Assembly (NCBI RefSeq): GCF_002797895.1
Contig: NZ_PGES01000001.1
Coordinates: 5,084,001 to 5,148,000, forward strand
Direction of reading: 5' to 3'
Length of the DNA: 64,000 nt
Origin: Janthinobacterium sp. 67
Lineage (GTDB): Bacteria; Pseudomonadota; Gammaproteobacteria; Burkholderiales; Burkholderiaceae_D
Shown here in pieces: positions 22,280-31,210 of the stretch (within the stretch, counting starts at the first letter, position 1; every line of letters starts with the position of its first letter). The translations under genes and the position numbers were made by a program. Below the pieces are notes generated by a model. The model saw nothing but the letters and a program-made list of their open reading frames with translations. It had not been told where the DNA came from and ran no database searches.

Positions 22280-23518
22280 ATGGCCGTCAATTCTCCCAAG
22301 CCCGTCGCCGCCGACTTGAAAGCCGTCGCCGGCATTGAAATCGGTGTTGCCGAAGCCGGCATCAAGAAACCCAACCGCAAGGATTTGCTGGTATTGAAAC
22401 TGGCGCCGACGGCCACCGTGGCTGGCGTGTTCACCTTGAACCGTTTCTGCGCCGCGCCCGTGCAAATTTCGAAAGCCAACCTGGCCGCCGTGACGGCCGG
22501 CGCCGCGCCGATCCGCGCGCTGCTGGTCAACACGGGCAACGCGAATGCGGGCACGGGCGAATCGGGCCTGGCCGACGCGCAGGCCAGCTGCGCCGCGCTG
22601 GCCGAGCTGCTGGGTTGCACGCCGCAGCAAATCCTGCCGTTTTCCACGGGCGTGATCCTCGAACCCTTGCCCGTGCAGCGTCTCGTGGCCGGCTTGCCGC
22701 AAGCCGTGGCCGCCCTGACGTCGGACAACTGGTTCTCGGCCGCCGAAGCCATCATGACCACCGACACGCAGCCGAAAGCCGGCTCGCGCACGGTCACCAT
22801 CGGCGGCCACACGGTCACCCTGACGGGCATCAGCAAGGGCGCCGGCATGATCAAGCCGAACATGGCCACGATGCTCGGTTTCCTCGCGTTTGACGCCACC
22901 GTGGCCCAGCCCGTGCTGGACCAGCTGGTGAAACAGGCGGCCGACAAATCGTTCAACTGCATCACCATCGACGGCGACACGTCCACCAATGACTCGTTCA
23001 TGCTGGTGGCCACGGGCGCCGGCAGCCTGGTCATCGATTCCATCGACTCGCCGCACTATGCGGCACTGGCCGCCGCCGTCACCGAACTGTCTACTTTTCT
23101 CGCGCAAGCCATCGTGCGCGACGGCGAAGGCGCGACCAAGTTCATGACCGTGACCGTGGAAGACGGCCGCAACGTGGAAGAGTGCCGCAAGATCGCCTAT
23201 TCCATCGCCCATTCGCCGCTGGTGAAAACGGCGTTTTTCGCGTCCGACCCGAACCTGGGCCGCATCCTGGCCGCCATCGGCTATGCGGGCGTGGACGACC
23301 TGGACGTGGGCCAGTTGAACCTGTACCTGGACGACGTGTGGGTGGCCAAGAATGGCGGCCGCAACCCCGACTACCAGGAACAGGATGGCCAGCGCGTGAT
23401 GCAGCAAAGCGAAATCACCATCCGCGTCAAGCTGGCGCGCGGCGATGCCACGGCTACCCTGTGGACGTGCGACCTGTCGCATGACTACGTGTCGATCAAC
23501 GCCGACTACCGCTCATGA
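22280..23518 (+). CDS. argJ: Glutamate N-acetyltransferase / amino-acid acetyltransferase ArgJ
   Basis: ArgJ recycles the acetyl group from N-acetylornithine to glutamate in arginine synthesis. The 412-residue precursor has the self-cleavage motif [14 protein letters not shown], with cleavage expected between A196 and T197 to give alpha and beta chains and Thr as the N-terminal nucleophile. [11 protein letters not shown] and the C-terminal NADYRS are typical. The start ATG 22280 is preceded by GCAGAAG. The stop overlaps the next gene by 4 bases. Confidence 0.95.
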   Translation: MAVNSPKPVAADLKAVAGIEIGVAEAGIKKPNRKDLLVLKLAPTATVAGVFTLNRFCAAPVQISKANLAAVTAGAAPIRALLVNTGNANAGTGESGLADAQASCAALAELLGCTPQQILPFSTGVILEPLPVQRLVAGLPQAVAALTSDNWFSAAEAIMTTDTQPKAGSRTVTIGGHTVTLTGISKGAGMIKPNMATMLGFLAFDATVAQPVLDQLVKQAADKSFNCITIDGDTSTNDSFMLVATGAGSLVIDSIDSPHYAALAAAVTELSTFLAQAIVRDGEGATKFMTVTVEDGRNVEECRKIAYSIAHSPLVKTAFFASDPNLGRILAAIGYAGVDDLDVGQLNLYLDDVWVAKNGGRNPDYQEQDGQRVMQQSEITIRVKLARGDATATLWTCDLSHDYVSINADYRS

Positions 23519-24396
23519 CCGGCCTCGATCAATTCCTGATCCGTGCCGAAGCGTTGCTGGCGAGGGTGGAAGCGATCCTGCCGCAGCCGACGCCCGTGCC
23601 GGACTGGAACAGCTTTGCCTTCCGCTGGCGCCGGCGCCAGGGCGCGCTTCCTTATTTGCAGGCCGTGGCCCACGTGTCGAACATCGCCTTGGACGACTTG
23701 CACAATATCGGCACGCAAAAAGCCCAGATCGAGCAGAACACGCGCCAGTTCGTCAGTAAGCGTCCGGCCAACAACGTGCTGCTGACGGGCGCGCGCGGCA
23801 CGGGCAAGTCTTCCCTGATCAAGGCTTGTCTGAACCAGTTTGCCGACCAGGGCTTGCGCCTGATCGAAGTGGACAAGGCCGACCTGGCCGACTTGCCCGA
23901 CATCGTCGACCTGGTGGCGGCGCGCCCCGAGCGCTTCATCATCTTTTGCGACGACCTGTCGTTCGAAGAGGGCGAGAGCGGCTACAAGGCGCTGAAAGTG
24001 GCGCTCGACGGCAGCATCGCCGCGCAATCGGACAATGTGCTGATCTACGCCACGTCGAACCGCCGTCACCTGATGCCGGAACGCATGTCGGACAACACGA
24101 GCTACAAGACGGACGACGATGGCGATCTGCATCCGGGCGAGACGGTGGAAGAGAAAATCTCGCTGTCCGAACGCTTCGGCCTGTGGCTGTCGTTCTATCC
24201 GTTCAAGCAGGACGATTACCTCGATATCGCGGCGCACTGGCTCGCCTCGTTCGGCTGCACATCGGAGCAGATCGCGCAGGCGCGCGGCGACGCCCTGCGC
24301 TGGGCCTTGCAGCGCGGTTCCCGTTCGGGTCGTGTCGCTTGGCAATTCGCGCGCGACTATGCGGGCAAACTTCCTGCGGGAAAGTTGCCGCAATGA
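23515..24396 (+). CDS. DUF815 AAA-type ATPase
   Basis: The 293-residue P-loop protein has Walker [10 protein letters not shown] (92-100) and Walker [11 protein letters not shown] (141-150), matching the DUF815 family of unknown function that often sits beside argJ. There is no signal peptide, so it is cytoplasmic. It overlaps argJ and mutT by 4 bases each (ATGA), so the three are one coupled operon. The link to arginine synthesis or nucleotide-pool cleaning is unclear. Confidence 0.88.
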   Translation: MTGLDQFLIRAEALLARVEAILPQPTPVPDWNSFAFRWRRRQGALPYLQAVAHVSNIALDDLHNIGTQKAQIEQNTRQFVSKRPANNVLLTGARGTGKSSLIKACLNQFADQGLRLIEVDKADLADLPDIVDLVAARPERFIIFCDDLSFEEGESGYKALKVALDGSIAAQSDNVLIYATSNRRHLMPERMSDNTSYKTDDDGDLHPGETVEEKISLSERFGLWLSFYPFKQDDYLDIAAHWLASFGCTSEQIAQARGDALRWALQRGSRSGRVAWQFARDYAGKLPAGKLPQ

Positions 24397-24815
24397 GCGA
24401 AGTGAAAATCAAACCGGTTGACGTGGCCGTCGGCATCCTGATGAAGCCGAACGGCGACGTGCTGTTGGGCCAGCGCCCGGCCGGCAAGCCGTATGACGGC
24501 TATTGGGAATTTCCTGGCGGTAAAGTCGAAGCGGGCGAGGCCATTTTTGACGCCTTGAAACGCGAGTTCGTCGAGGAGCTGGGCTTGCATATCGACAGTG
24601 CCGAAGCCTGGTGCGGCGTCGAATATGTGTATCCGCACGCCCATGTGCGCCTGCATTTCTATATCAGCCGCGCATGGCGGGGCGAGCCGCAAAGCCTGGA
24701 AGGGCAGGCGTTCGCCTGGCAGGGCACGGTCGGCGTGGAACCCTTGCTGCCGGCCACCATTCCCCTGCTGGAATGGTTAGATGAGGTACGCCGGGAATCC
24801 CTGCTTCTTGCCTGA
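24393..24815 (+). CDS. mutT: 8-oxo-dGTP diphosphatase MutT (Nudix)
   Basis: This Nudix hydrolase removes oxidised dGTP from the nucleotide pool. ATG 24393 overlaps the DUF815 stop and gives 140 residues. A longer frame upstream is an artefact inside the ATPase gene. The Nudix box GKVEAGE...LKREFVEELGL is complete and WEFPGGK is typical of MutT. In some betaproteobacteria the gene also sits in this argJ operon. Confidence 0.92.
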   Translation: MSEVKIKPVDVAVGILMKPNGDVLLGQRPAGKPYDGYWEFPGGKVEAGEAIFDALKREFVEELGLHIDSAEAWCGVEYVYPHAHVRLHFYISRAWRGEPQSLEGQAFAWQGTVGVEPLLPATIPLLEWLDEVRRESLLLA

Positions 24816-24874
24816 TCTGGTGCCAGCGTGCAGCAGCATGCTGCGTGCTGGCGCAAGCTTTTCCGTGACTTTCC

Positions 24875-24902
24875 TTGTATCGCGCGCGCTTTGCGCTACA
24901 GT
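24875..24902 (+). promoter_or_regulatory. Candidate promoter of the toxin/antitoxin pair
   Basis: TTGTAT (24875-24880), 16 bases, then TACAGT (24897-24902), about 28 bases before the antitoxin ATG. It is a sigma-70-like match of moderate quality. Confidence 0.45.
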
Positions 24903-24930
24903 GCTTTCATCACGCACCGGGGAGTCTCGC

Positions 24931-25140
24931 ATGCCGCTGACACTGACCTTTACCGATACCGATGAATTGCTGATCGCCGCCTTGCACAAGCGTGCCCGCG
25001 CGCATGGGCGCAGCATCGAGGACGAGCACCGCGACATCTTGCGCAGCGCCTTGCGGCCGCTGCCGAAGCGCCCGCTCGACGATATTTTGCGTGCCATGCC
25101 CGACGTGGGCTTCGATGCGGACTTCGAGCGCCGTTCCTGA
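24931..25140 (+). CDS. VapB/FitA-like antitoxin
   Basis: ATG 24931 (GGGGAG upstream) gives 69 residues. The N-terminal part (LTFTDTDELLIAALHKRARAHGRSIEDEHRDIL) looks like a ribbon-helix-helix DNA-binding domain. The C-terminal part (DDILRAMPDVGFDADFERRS) would wrap the toxin, as in FitA/VapB. Its stop lies 3 bases before the PIN toxin start, the standard antitoxin-first order. Confidence 0.75.
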   Translation: MPLTLTFTDTDELLIAALHKRARAHGRSIEDEHRDILRSALRPLPKRPLDDILRAMPDVGFDADFERRS

Positions 25141-25143
25141 ACC

Positions 25144-25560
25144 ATGCCTATTCCCGGCTATCTGCTGGATGCGGATGTGATCGTTGCCGCGCGCAAGGGC
25201 AGCGCCGCGCCAGCGGGGGTGGCCGATTTTTTCGAGCGGGTGGCGCCCGAGGCGCGCTATGTGCCGGTGCAGGTGATCGCACAGTTGCGCGCAGGCATAC
25301 AGCGCAGTTGGCGGCGCGAGGCGGCGCTGGAAGCACTGGCGCTGGAAGGCTGGCTGGAAGCCGTGCTGGCGGAATATGCGCCGCGGCTGCTGGAATTCGA
25401 CCTCGATTGCGCGCTCGTGTGCGCACGCCTGCATGGCCACGCGCACGGCATCGATGGGCAGATCGCGGCGATGGGCATCGCCTATGGCTTGACGGTGGTC
25501 AGCGGCAGGCTCGACAGTTTCGCGGCGCAGGGGCTGCGCCTGGAAAATCCGTTTAATTAA
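25144..25560 (+). CDS. PIN-domain toxin (VapC/FitB-like) with altered active site
   Basis: The 138-residue PIN domain protein is probably a site-specific RNase partner of the upstream antitoxin. Expected metal-ligand positions are D9 (YLLDADVI), D104 (GIDGQIAAM) and D124 (SGRLDSF). The position normally held by Glu in the second motif (as in ITLGELRYG) is Gln47 here (QVIAQLRAG). That could weaken catalysis. The ending ENPF matches the family C-terminus. Alignment by eye only. Confidence 0.8.
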   Translation: MPIPGYLLDADVIVAARKGSAAPAGVADFFERVAPEARYVPVQVIAQLRAGIQRSWRREAALEALALEGWLEAVLAEYAPRLLEFDLDCALVCARLHGHAHGIDGQIAAMGIAYGLTVVSGRLDSFAAQGLRLENPFN

Positions 25561-25578
25561 GGTTTACTGCGTTGAGGC

Positions 25579-25767
25579 TTACTGCGGCTTGTTGTCTTCG
25601 TCCGCAAGGGGATCTTCGAACGGGTCGGCGGCGGGGATCGTGTATTTTTCTTCGGCCCAGGCACCCAGGTCGATCTGCTTGCAGCGTTCCGAGCAGAAGG
25701 GGCGGAATTTGTTGGCTTCAGTCCATTCGACTTTGGCGGCACAGGTAGGGCAATTAACGACGGTCAT
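25579..25767 (-). CDS. yacG: DNA gyrase inhibitor YacG
   Basis: The 62-residue zinc-finger protein has four Cys ligands C6, C9, C25 and C29 (CPTC and CSERCK). YacG binds GyrB and inhibits gyrase in E. coli. It is the last gene of the pilC-pilD-coaE-zapD-yacG run on the minus strand and starts 21 bases after zapD, with an acidic disordered tail. Confidence 0.9.
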   Translation of the reverse strand: MTVVNCPTCAAKVEWTEANKFRPFCSERCKQIDLGAWAEEKYTIPAADPFEDPLADEDNKPQ

Positions 25768-25788
25768 GATGGCGCAAATAAGTAACAG

Positions 25789-26544
25789 TTAAAAATTACA
25801 GAGCGTGAGCTCGAACGGAACATCTTCTTCCAGCGGCTTGGGTTTCAAGTCGCCGCCCTGGGTGGTGAAGCGTACCCACAGCATGTATTTGTTGGCGGAA
25901 ATTTCAGGGATGGCGCCGCAGTTTTCGTCCAGGCTCAGGCGCAGCATCTGGTACACCTTGCCTTGCAGCATTTGCTGGTAGCTGCCGCCATTGGCGATCA
26001 GTTTAACGGGTCCGCCGGAATCGCGCAGCAGGCGCAAGACGAGGGCCAGCGCATCGAACAGCGGTGCGAGTGGGGCGAACCAGGCGTGGATATCGGTCAG
26101 GCGCTGTTCCGAGCTGCGTTTTTGCCAGGCAAAGTAGGACGGCAAGTCGAATTCGCAGGCGCCGCCCGGGATGATGGTGCGGCCGCGGATGCTCATCAGC
26201 CATTCATTGTCGCGGATATTCTGGCCCGTCTTGCCTTGCGCCGCCACGAGGGCGCCGCTAACACTGTCGAGTTCGCCGAGGATGGCGTCCAGAGTTTCCG
26301 GTTCCACATTCGGATTGCTGCGGTAACCGAGCAGGCTTTGGCGCTGGCGCTCGAGTTCCTGCAGCAGGTCCGACTTCAGGTCGGCGCGGCCCGCCACTTC
26401 GAGCATATCGAAAATAGTTGCCAAGGCAACATGGTGCTGCATTGCATGTTCTTGCTGGATGAAGAACTTGAATTTGTCGTACAGGTCTTCCAGCCGCAAC
26501 AAGGTACGTATGCGTTCGTTGAAAGGGTATTCGTAGACAATCAA
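25789..26544 (-). CDS. zapD: Cell division protein ZapD (TTG start)
   Basis: ZapD cross-links FtsZ filaments. The frame stays open far upstream, but family similarity starts at IVYEYPFNERIRTLLRLEDL. TTG at 26544 is preceded by AAGGGA with 6 bases between, so I call a TTG start giving 251 residues, the family's usual length. FFIQQEHAMQHH and FDLPSYFAWQ are typical. It sits between coaE and yacG, a common betaproteobacterial order. Confidence 0.9.
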   Translation of the reverse strand: MIVYEYPFNERIRTLLRLEDLYDKFKFFIQQEHAMQHHVALATIFDMLEVAGRADLKSDLLQELERQRQSLLGYRSNPNVEPETLDAILGELDSVSGALVAAQGKTGQNIRDNEWLMSIRGRTIIPGGACEFDLPSYFAWQKRSSEQRLTDIHAWFAPLAPLFDALALVLRLLRDSGGPVKLIANGGSYQQMLQGKVYQMLRLSLDENCGAIPEISANKYMLWVRFTTQGGDLKPKPLEEDVPFELTLCNF

Positions 26545-26606
26545 AATAATTCCCTTAAGTAAGGACCTGCAAACAATCCCGTGATTTTGAACCAAGCGTC
26601 GACAAA

Positions 26607-27254
26607 TTACAAACGTTGCGGGGCCATTCCAGCCATTCTTTTTGAAAATGCCAGATATAAATCGTGCAACTGGGCAATCTGCGGTTCCAGGGACGCCAAA
26701 TCGCCATTGTTGTCGATCACGTCGTCCGCCGCCGCCAGGCGCATGGCGCGCGTGGCTTGCGTGGCCATGATGGCTTTGACTTGTTCTTCCGACAAGCCAT
26801 TGCGCGCCATCACGCGCGACACTTGCAGGCTTTCCAGGCAATCGATGACCAGTACCCGGTTGACCCGCTCCACCCAGCCGCCGGACTCGACCAGCAGGGG
26901 CACGGCAAAGACCACGTAGCTGCCCGTCGCCGCTTCGGCGGCCGCCAGGGTGGCCTGGCGGATGCGCGGATGCAGGATGGCTTCCAGTTTCGCCTTGGCG
27001 GCGGCGTCGGAAAACACGAGCTTGCGCATTTTGCTGCGGTCGAGGGCGCCGCGCGCGTCCGCGTAGCCGGCGCCAAATTCCGCCACCAGGGCCGGCATGG
27101 CTGCGCCATTGGGCGCCGTCAGGCTATGGGCGATCTGGTCGGTATCGACGATGGAGGCGCCGCGCGCGGCGAACATGTCGGCCACCGTGCTCTTGCCGCA
27201 ACCGATGCCGCCGGTGAGTCCGACGCTGAAATAAGGGACGTGTTGTCGTTGCAT
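26607..27254 (-). CDS. coaE: Dephospho-CoA kinase CoaE
   Basis: CoaE phosphorylates dephospho-CoA to finish coenzyme A. The 215-residue protein has the P-loop [12 protein letters not shown] (12-23), TDQIAHSLT and HPRIR. A second ATG at 27266 would add MEKH; neither start has a strong ribosome binding site. It follows pilD and precedes zapD. Confidence 0.93.
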   Translation of the reverse strand: MQRQHVPYFSVGLTGGIGCGKSTVADMFAARGASIVDTDQIAHSLTAPNGAAMPALVAEFGAGYADARGALDRSKMRKLVFSDAAAKAKLEAILHPRIRQATLAAAEAATGSYVVFAVPLLVESGGWVERVNRVLVIDCLESLQVSRVMARNGLSEEQVKAIMATQATRAMRLAAADDVIDNNGDLASLEPQIAQLHDLYLAFSKRMAGMAPQRL

Positions 27255-27286
27255 GTGTTTTTCCATAGGGGGCAGTGCTGCGCCGG

Positions 27287-28156
27287 TCAGCTGACGAGGC
27301 CCAGCGTGAGCTGCGACAGGGGCGTACCGTACAGCAGGGCGATCAGGCCCGCCGCCGCCAGATAGGGGCCGAACGGAATCGGCTTGTCGCGTCCCCGCTT
27401 GGCCAACACGATCAGGCCGATGCCGACCACGGCGCCCACCAGCGACGACAACAAGATGATCGTCGGCAGCATGGTCCAGCCCAGCCACGCACCTAGCGCC
27501 GCCAGCAATTTGAAGTCACCATAGCCCATTCCCTCCTTGCCTGTCGCCAGCTTGAAGGCCCAGTACACGGCCCACAGGGCCAGGTAGCCGGCGGCCGCGC
27601 CGATGACGGCGTCTTGCAGGGGCACGAAAGTGCCGTTGATATTGACCAGCAAACCGGCCCACAGCAGGGGGAAGGTAAGGTCGTCGGGCAGCATTTGCGT
27701 ATCGGCATCGATGAAGGTCATGGCGATCAGCAAATACGCAAACAGGAGCGTGGCCAGGCCCGTCCAGCCGCTGCCGAAGTGCCAGATCAGCAGGGCCGAC
27801 AGCGCGCCCGTCAGCAGCTCGACGAGCGGGTAGCGCACGGAGATCGGTGCCTGGCAGGCGCTGCACTTGCCACGCAGCAGCAGGTAGCTGATGACGGGAA
27901 TGTTTTCCATCGCCGTGATGCGGTGGCCGCAGGCGGTGCAGTTCGAGTGCGGCAGCATCAGGTTGTAGCGGTCCGTGTGCGGCAAGGGCAAGCCGCTTTC
28001 CTCCGCCACGTAATTGTCGGATTCGCGCTGCATCATTTTCGGCACGCGGTGGATCACCACGTTGAGAAAACTGCCGACGATCAGGCCGAACAGGGCGGCG
28101 ACGAGGGCGACGGGCAGGGTGCCGGGGGCGGCGAACAGCAGGGTATCTTGCAGCAT
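27287..28156 (-). CDS. pilD: Prepilin peptidase / N-methyltransferase PilD
   Basis: PilD cleaves and methylates type IV prepilins and type II pseudopilins in the inner membrane. The 289-residue protein has a cytoplasmic zinc region with C73, C76, C98 and C101 (CTACGH, CSACQ) and about eight membrane segments. The catalytic aspartates lie in [11 protein letters not shown] and GMGYGDFK. An ATG 12 codons upstream exists but the family starts near MLQDTL. It follows pilC closely. Confidence 0.94.
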   Translation of the reverse strand: MLQDTLLFAAPGTLPVALVAALFGLIVGSFLNVVIHRVPKMMQRESDNYVAEESGLPLPHTDRYNLMLPHSNCTACGHRITAMENIPVISYLLLRGKCSACQAPISVRYPLVELLTGALSALLIWHFGSGWTGLATLLFAYLLIAMTFIDADTQMLPDDLTFPLLWAGLLVNINGTFVPLQDAVIGAAAGYLALWAVYWAFKLATGKEGMGYGDFKLLAALGAWLGWTMLPTIILLSSLVGAVVGIGLIVLAKRGRDKPIPFGPYLAAAGLIALLYGTPLSQLTLGLVS

Positions 28157-28261
28157 GGTGGCGTTGTCTGAGGTGATGATGTTGCCGCGCAAACATTGCC
28201 TGGCACTGCCGCAGTGTAAAACATCTGCCGGCGCATGGGGACGTTTTGCGTGGCTCGATCT

Positions 28262-29464
28262 TCAAATCACGGCCCCCAGCTTGAAAATCGGCAAATACAG
28301 GGCAATCACGAGCGAGCCGACGAGCACGCCCAGCACCACCATCAGCGCCGGTTCCAGCAGGGTCGAGAGGGTGGCCACGGTGGCGTCGATCTCGGCTTCG
28401 ATGATATCGGCCGCGCGCGACAGCATGGCGTCGAGGGCGCCTGATTCCTCGCCGATCAGGGTCAGTTGCGTCAGCAGTGGGGGAAACACGGCGCTGTGTT
28501 CCATGGCCAGGGTCAGGCTGCCGCCGGCGCGGATTTCGCGCTCGATGCTGACCGTTGCTTCCTGGTACAGCGCGTGGCCGGCTGCGGCGCCCACGAGGCC
28601 GAGTGTATCGAGCAGCGGCACGCCGGCGGCGAACATGGCGGCCAGGGTGCGCGTCCAGCGGGCGATCGCCGCCTTGCGCAGCAGCGGGCCGAAGACGGGC
28701 AGGCGCAAAGCCTGCACTTGCGTGCTGCGTCGTAAGGCGGGCCAGCGGCGCCAGGCCAGGTGCAGCAGCACGCAAGCAAGCAGAAGCACCACCAGCAGAG
28801 CCAGCCAGTAATGGACGAGGAAGGCGGATACGCCCATGACGACCAGTGTGGGCAGCGGCAACGGTGCGCCGAAGCTGTCGAAGACCTGGCGGAAGGCGGG
28901 TACGACGACGCTCATGATGATGGCCGTGACGACGATGGCGACGAGCACGATGACCAGCGGATACATCAGCGCGCCGCGCACCTGCCGCCGCAGGGCGATG
29001 GCTTTTTCCTGGTGCGTGGCCAGGCGCGCCAGCAATTCCTGCACGATGCCCGCCTGTTCGCCGGCCGCCAGCAAGTTGCAATACAACTCGTCAAACAGCA
29101 GGGGGAACTGGCGGAAGGCTTGCTGCAGGCTGCTGCCCGCTTCGATGTCGCGGCGCAAGTCGCGCATCAGCTCGGTGACGGCCGGCTTGGCGTGGCCCTT
29201 GCCGGCGATGTCGAACGCGTGCAGCAGCGGCACGCCGGCCGCCATCATGGTCGACAGCTGGCGCGTGAACAGGGCGATATCCTTGCGCGTGATGGCCTTG
29301 CCGGGCGCGGCGCGCGGGGCTTTTACCTTGCTGGCAAGGATGCCCTGGCGTCTGAGCGCGGCCCTGGCAGTGGTGGCGTCGGCCGCGCGCAAGATGCCCT
29401 CGACCGCCTGGCCATGGCGGTCCGTGCCTTTCCACGCAAAGCGCCGCTCGGCCGCCATGTGCAC
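28262..29464 (-). CDS. pilC: Type IV pilus inner-membrane platform protein PilC
   Basis: PilC (GspF family) is the platform on which pilus ATPases act. The 400-residue protein has two T2SSF halves (about 65-190 and 265-390), the FTRQLSTMMAAGVPLL motif and its repeat RTLAAMFAAGVPLLDTL, and three membrane segments. pilB, the usual upstream partner, is absent: the next gene upstream is a drug transporter, 67 bases away. Confidence 0.94.
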   Translation of the reverse strand: MHMAAERRFAWKGTDRHGQAVEGILRAADATTARAALRRQGILASKVKAPRAAPGKAITRKDIALFTRQLSTMMAAGVPLLHAFDIAGKGHAKPAVTELMRDLRRDIEAGSSLQQAFRQFPLLFDELYCNLLAAGEQAGIVQELLARLATHQEKAIALRRQVRGALMYPLVIVLVAIVVTAIIMSVVVPAFRQVFDSFGAPLPLPTLVVMGVSAFLVHYWLALLVVLLLACVLLHLAWRRWPALRRSTQVQALRLPVFGPLLRKAAIARWTRTLAAMFAAGVPLLDTLGLVGAAAGHALYQEATVSIEREIRAGGSLTLAMEHSAVFPPLLTQLTLIGEESGALDAMLSRAADIIEAEIDATVATLSTLLEPALMVVLGVLVGSLVIALYLPIFKLGAVI

Positions 29465-29531
29465 CTCCTGCCGTTACGGTAGCAGTGGCAGGCCAAAGCG
29501 CCAGCGGCGCAGGCGGCAAGCTTGAGGTGGC

Positions 29532-31004
29532 TCAGCCTTTCGTGGTTTGCACTTCCGTCTGTACAACGGCCTGGGCCTTCACGTCGGCCGCGTCTTCCTC
29601 GTCGCTGTCCGTGCCCTTGCTGATGCTTTCGCCATCGTCGCGGCGCAAGGTCCAGAAGGTCAGCGAGGACAGCACCGTCAGGGCGGCCAGGGTCAGGAAG
29701 GCGTGGTGCAGCGCCGTGCTGAGCATGGCGCGGTCCGACTGCGGCATGTCGCCCAAGTACCAGCCCGCGATCAGCGAACCGAAGGCGAGGCCAAAGCTCA
29801 TCGACAGTTGCTGCATCGAACTGGCGATGGTGCTGGCCATGCTGGAATCGGCCTTGTCGACGTCGGCATAGGCGATGGTGTTCATGCTGGAAAACTGCAG
29901 CGAATTGAAAAAGCCCATGCACAGGCTGATGGCGACGATCACGTACAGGGGCGTGCCCACGCCCACCTGCGAAAACATGGCGATGGTGACGCCGATCAGC
30001 ACCGTGTTGACGATCAGCACCTGGCGGTAGCCGAAGCGGGCCAGCACGCGCGCGGATATGAATTTCATGCCCATGGCGGCGGCGGCCGACGGCATCATCA
30101 GCAAGCCCGACTGCCAGGCGGGCAAGCCCAGGCCCAGCTGGTACAGCAGCGGCAACAGGAAGGGCAGGCCGCCCACGCCCAGGCGCGTGACGAAGCCGCC
30201 CACGACGGAAACGCGGAAGGTGCGGATCTTGAACAGGGTCAGGCGCAGCAGCGGGTGCAGCACTTCGCTCGAATGCCAGGCATATGCGGCCAGCAGGCTG
30301 ATGGAGATGAACAGCAGCACGGCAAACGAGGTGCCGTCGATGCGGTGTTCGCCGAAGATTTCCAGCAGCCACGACAGCAGTGCGATGCCCGTGCCGAACA
30401 GCACCAGGCCGATCAGGTCCAGCGGACGCGGCTTGTCACCATAGTAATCGGGCATGTAGCGGTGCGCCAGGTACAAGGCCACCAGGCCGACGGGCACGTT
30501 GACGAAGAAAATCTCGCGCCACGACAGCCAGTGCACGATCAGCCCGCCCACCGTGGGCCCCAGCAGGGGGCCGATCAGGGCGGGGATGATGACGAAATTC
30601 ATGGCCGCCAGCAATTGCGACTTGGGAAAGGTGCGGATGATGGTGAGCCTGCCCACCGGCATCATCATGGCCGCGCCCACCCCTTGCAGCAGGCGCGCGG
30701 CCACCAGCATGGGCGCGTTCACGGACAGGCCGCACAGGATGGAGGCGATGGTAAAGATGGCAACGGCGGCGGAAAACACGCGCCGCGTGCCGAAGCGGTC
30801 GGCCATCCAGCCGCTGATGGGAATGCACACGGCCAGGCTCAGGATGTAGCTGGTGACGACGGCCTTCAGGCTCAGCGGGGTCACTTGCAGGCTGGCGGCC
30901 ATGGCGGGGATGGCGGTGTTGACGATGGTGGAGTCGAGTTGCTCCATGAACAGGGCGGTGGCGACCACCCAGGGAAGGTAGCTTTTAATCGGGGAACTGG
31001 TCAT
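29532..31004 (-). CDS. DHA2-family (EmrB/QacA-like) multidrug efflux transporter
   Basis: This 490-residue protein has about 14 membrane segments, the motif LDSTIVNTAIPAM near the start, motif A GWMADRFGTRR and motif C (IGPLLGPTVGGLI). It is likely a proton-driven exporter; no EmrA-type adaptor lies beside it. The acidic C-terminal tail (DGESISKGTDSDEEDAADV) is unusual. It is divergent from the lipoprotein gene across a 206-base gap containing a perfect dyad. Confidence 0.9.
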   Translation of the reverse strand: MTSSPIKSYLPWVVATALFMEQLDSTIVNTAIPAMAASLQVTPLSLKAVVTSYILSLAVCIPISGWMADRFGTRRVFSAAVAIFTIASILCGLSVNAPMLVAARLLQGVGAAMMMPVGRLTIIRTFPKSQLLAAMNFVIIPALIGPLLGPTVGGLIVHWLSWREIFFVNVPVGLVALYLAHRYMPDYYGDKPRPLDLIGLVLFGTGIALLSWLLEIFGEHRIDGTSFAVLLFISISLLAAYAWHSSEVLHPLLRLTLFKIRTFRVSVVGGFVTRLGVGGLPFLLPLLYQLGLGLPAWQSGLLMMPSAAAAMGMKFISARVLARFGYRQVLIVNTVLIGVTIAMFSQVGVGTPLYVIVAISLCMGFFNSLQFSSMNTIAYADVDKADSSMASTIASSMQQLSMSFGLAFGSLIAGWYLGDMPQSDRAMLSTALHHAFLTLAALTVLSSLTFWTLRRDDGESISKGTDSDEEDAADVKAQAVVQTEVQTTKG

Positions 31005-31116
31005 GGATGCGAGCCTGAGGAGGAAAAACGGAGCCGACAGTACGACGAATTGTCACATAAATGACGCAGGCGTGCCGCCCGCGCCGTGCATATTGCCACC
31101 GTGCCGGTGGCGTCGT

Positions 31117-31138
31117 CCATGGAACATTTGTTCCATGG
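31117..31138. promoter_or_regulatory. Perfect 10-bp-arm dyad in the divergent promoter region
   Basis: CCATGGAACA, TT, TGTTCCATGG form an exact inverted repeat between the DHA2 transporter (starts 31004) and the lipoprotein (starts 31211). The size and position fit an operator for a dimeric regulator. No regulator gene is adjacent. Confidence 0.55.
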
Positions 31139-31210
31139 CAATAGATTGTGGGCAAGGCTAGCATGTGTTTTCCGGCAGCTCCCCCTCTATTTCCCCGAAA
31201 GTCACACCAC

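Noticed and set aside
24821..24853. GC-rich hairpin after mutT (GCCAGC...GCTGGC)
   Set aside because: It is a good stem, but no T run follows directly, so I do not call it a terminator.
31140..31175. Possible sigma-54 site before the lipoprotein (TGGGCAAGGCTAGC)
   Set aside because: GG to GC spacing is not 10, so it fails the rule the other four sites obey.
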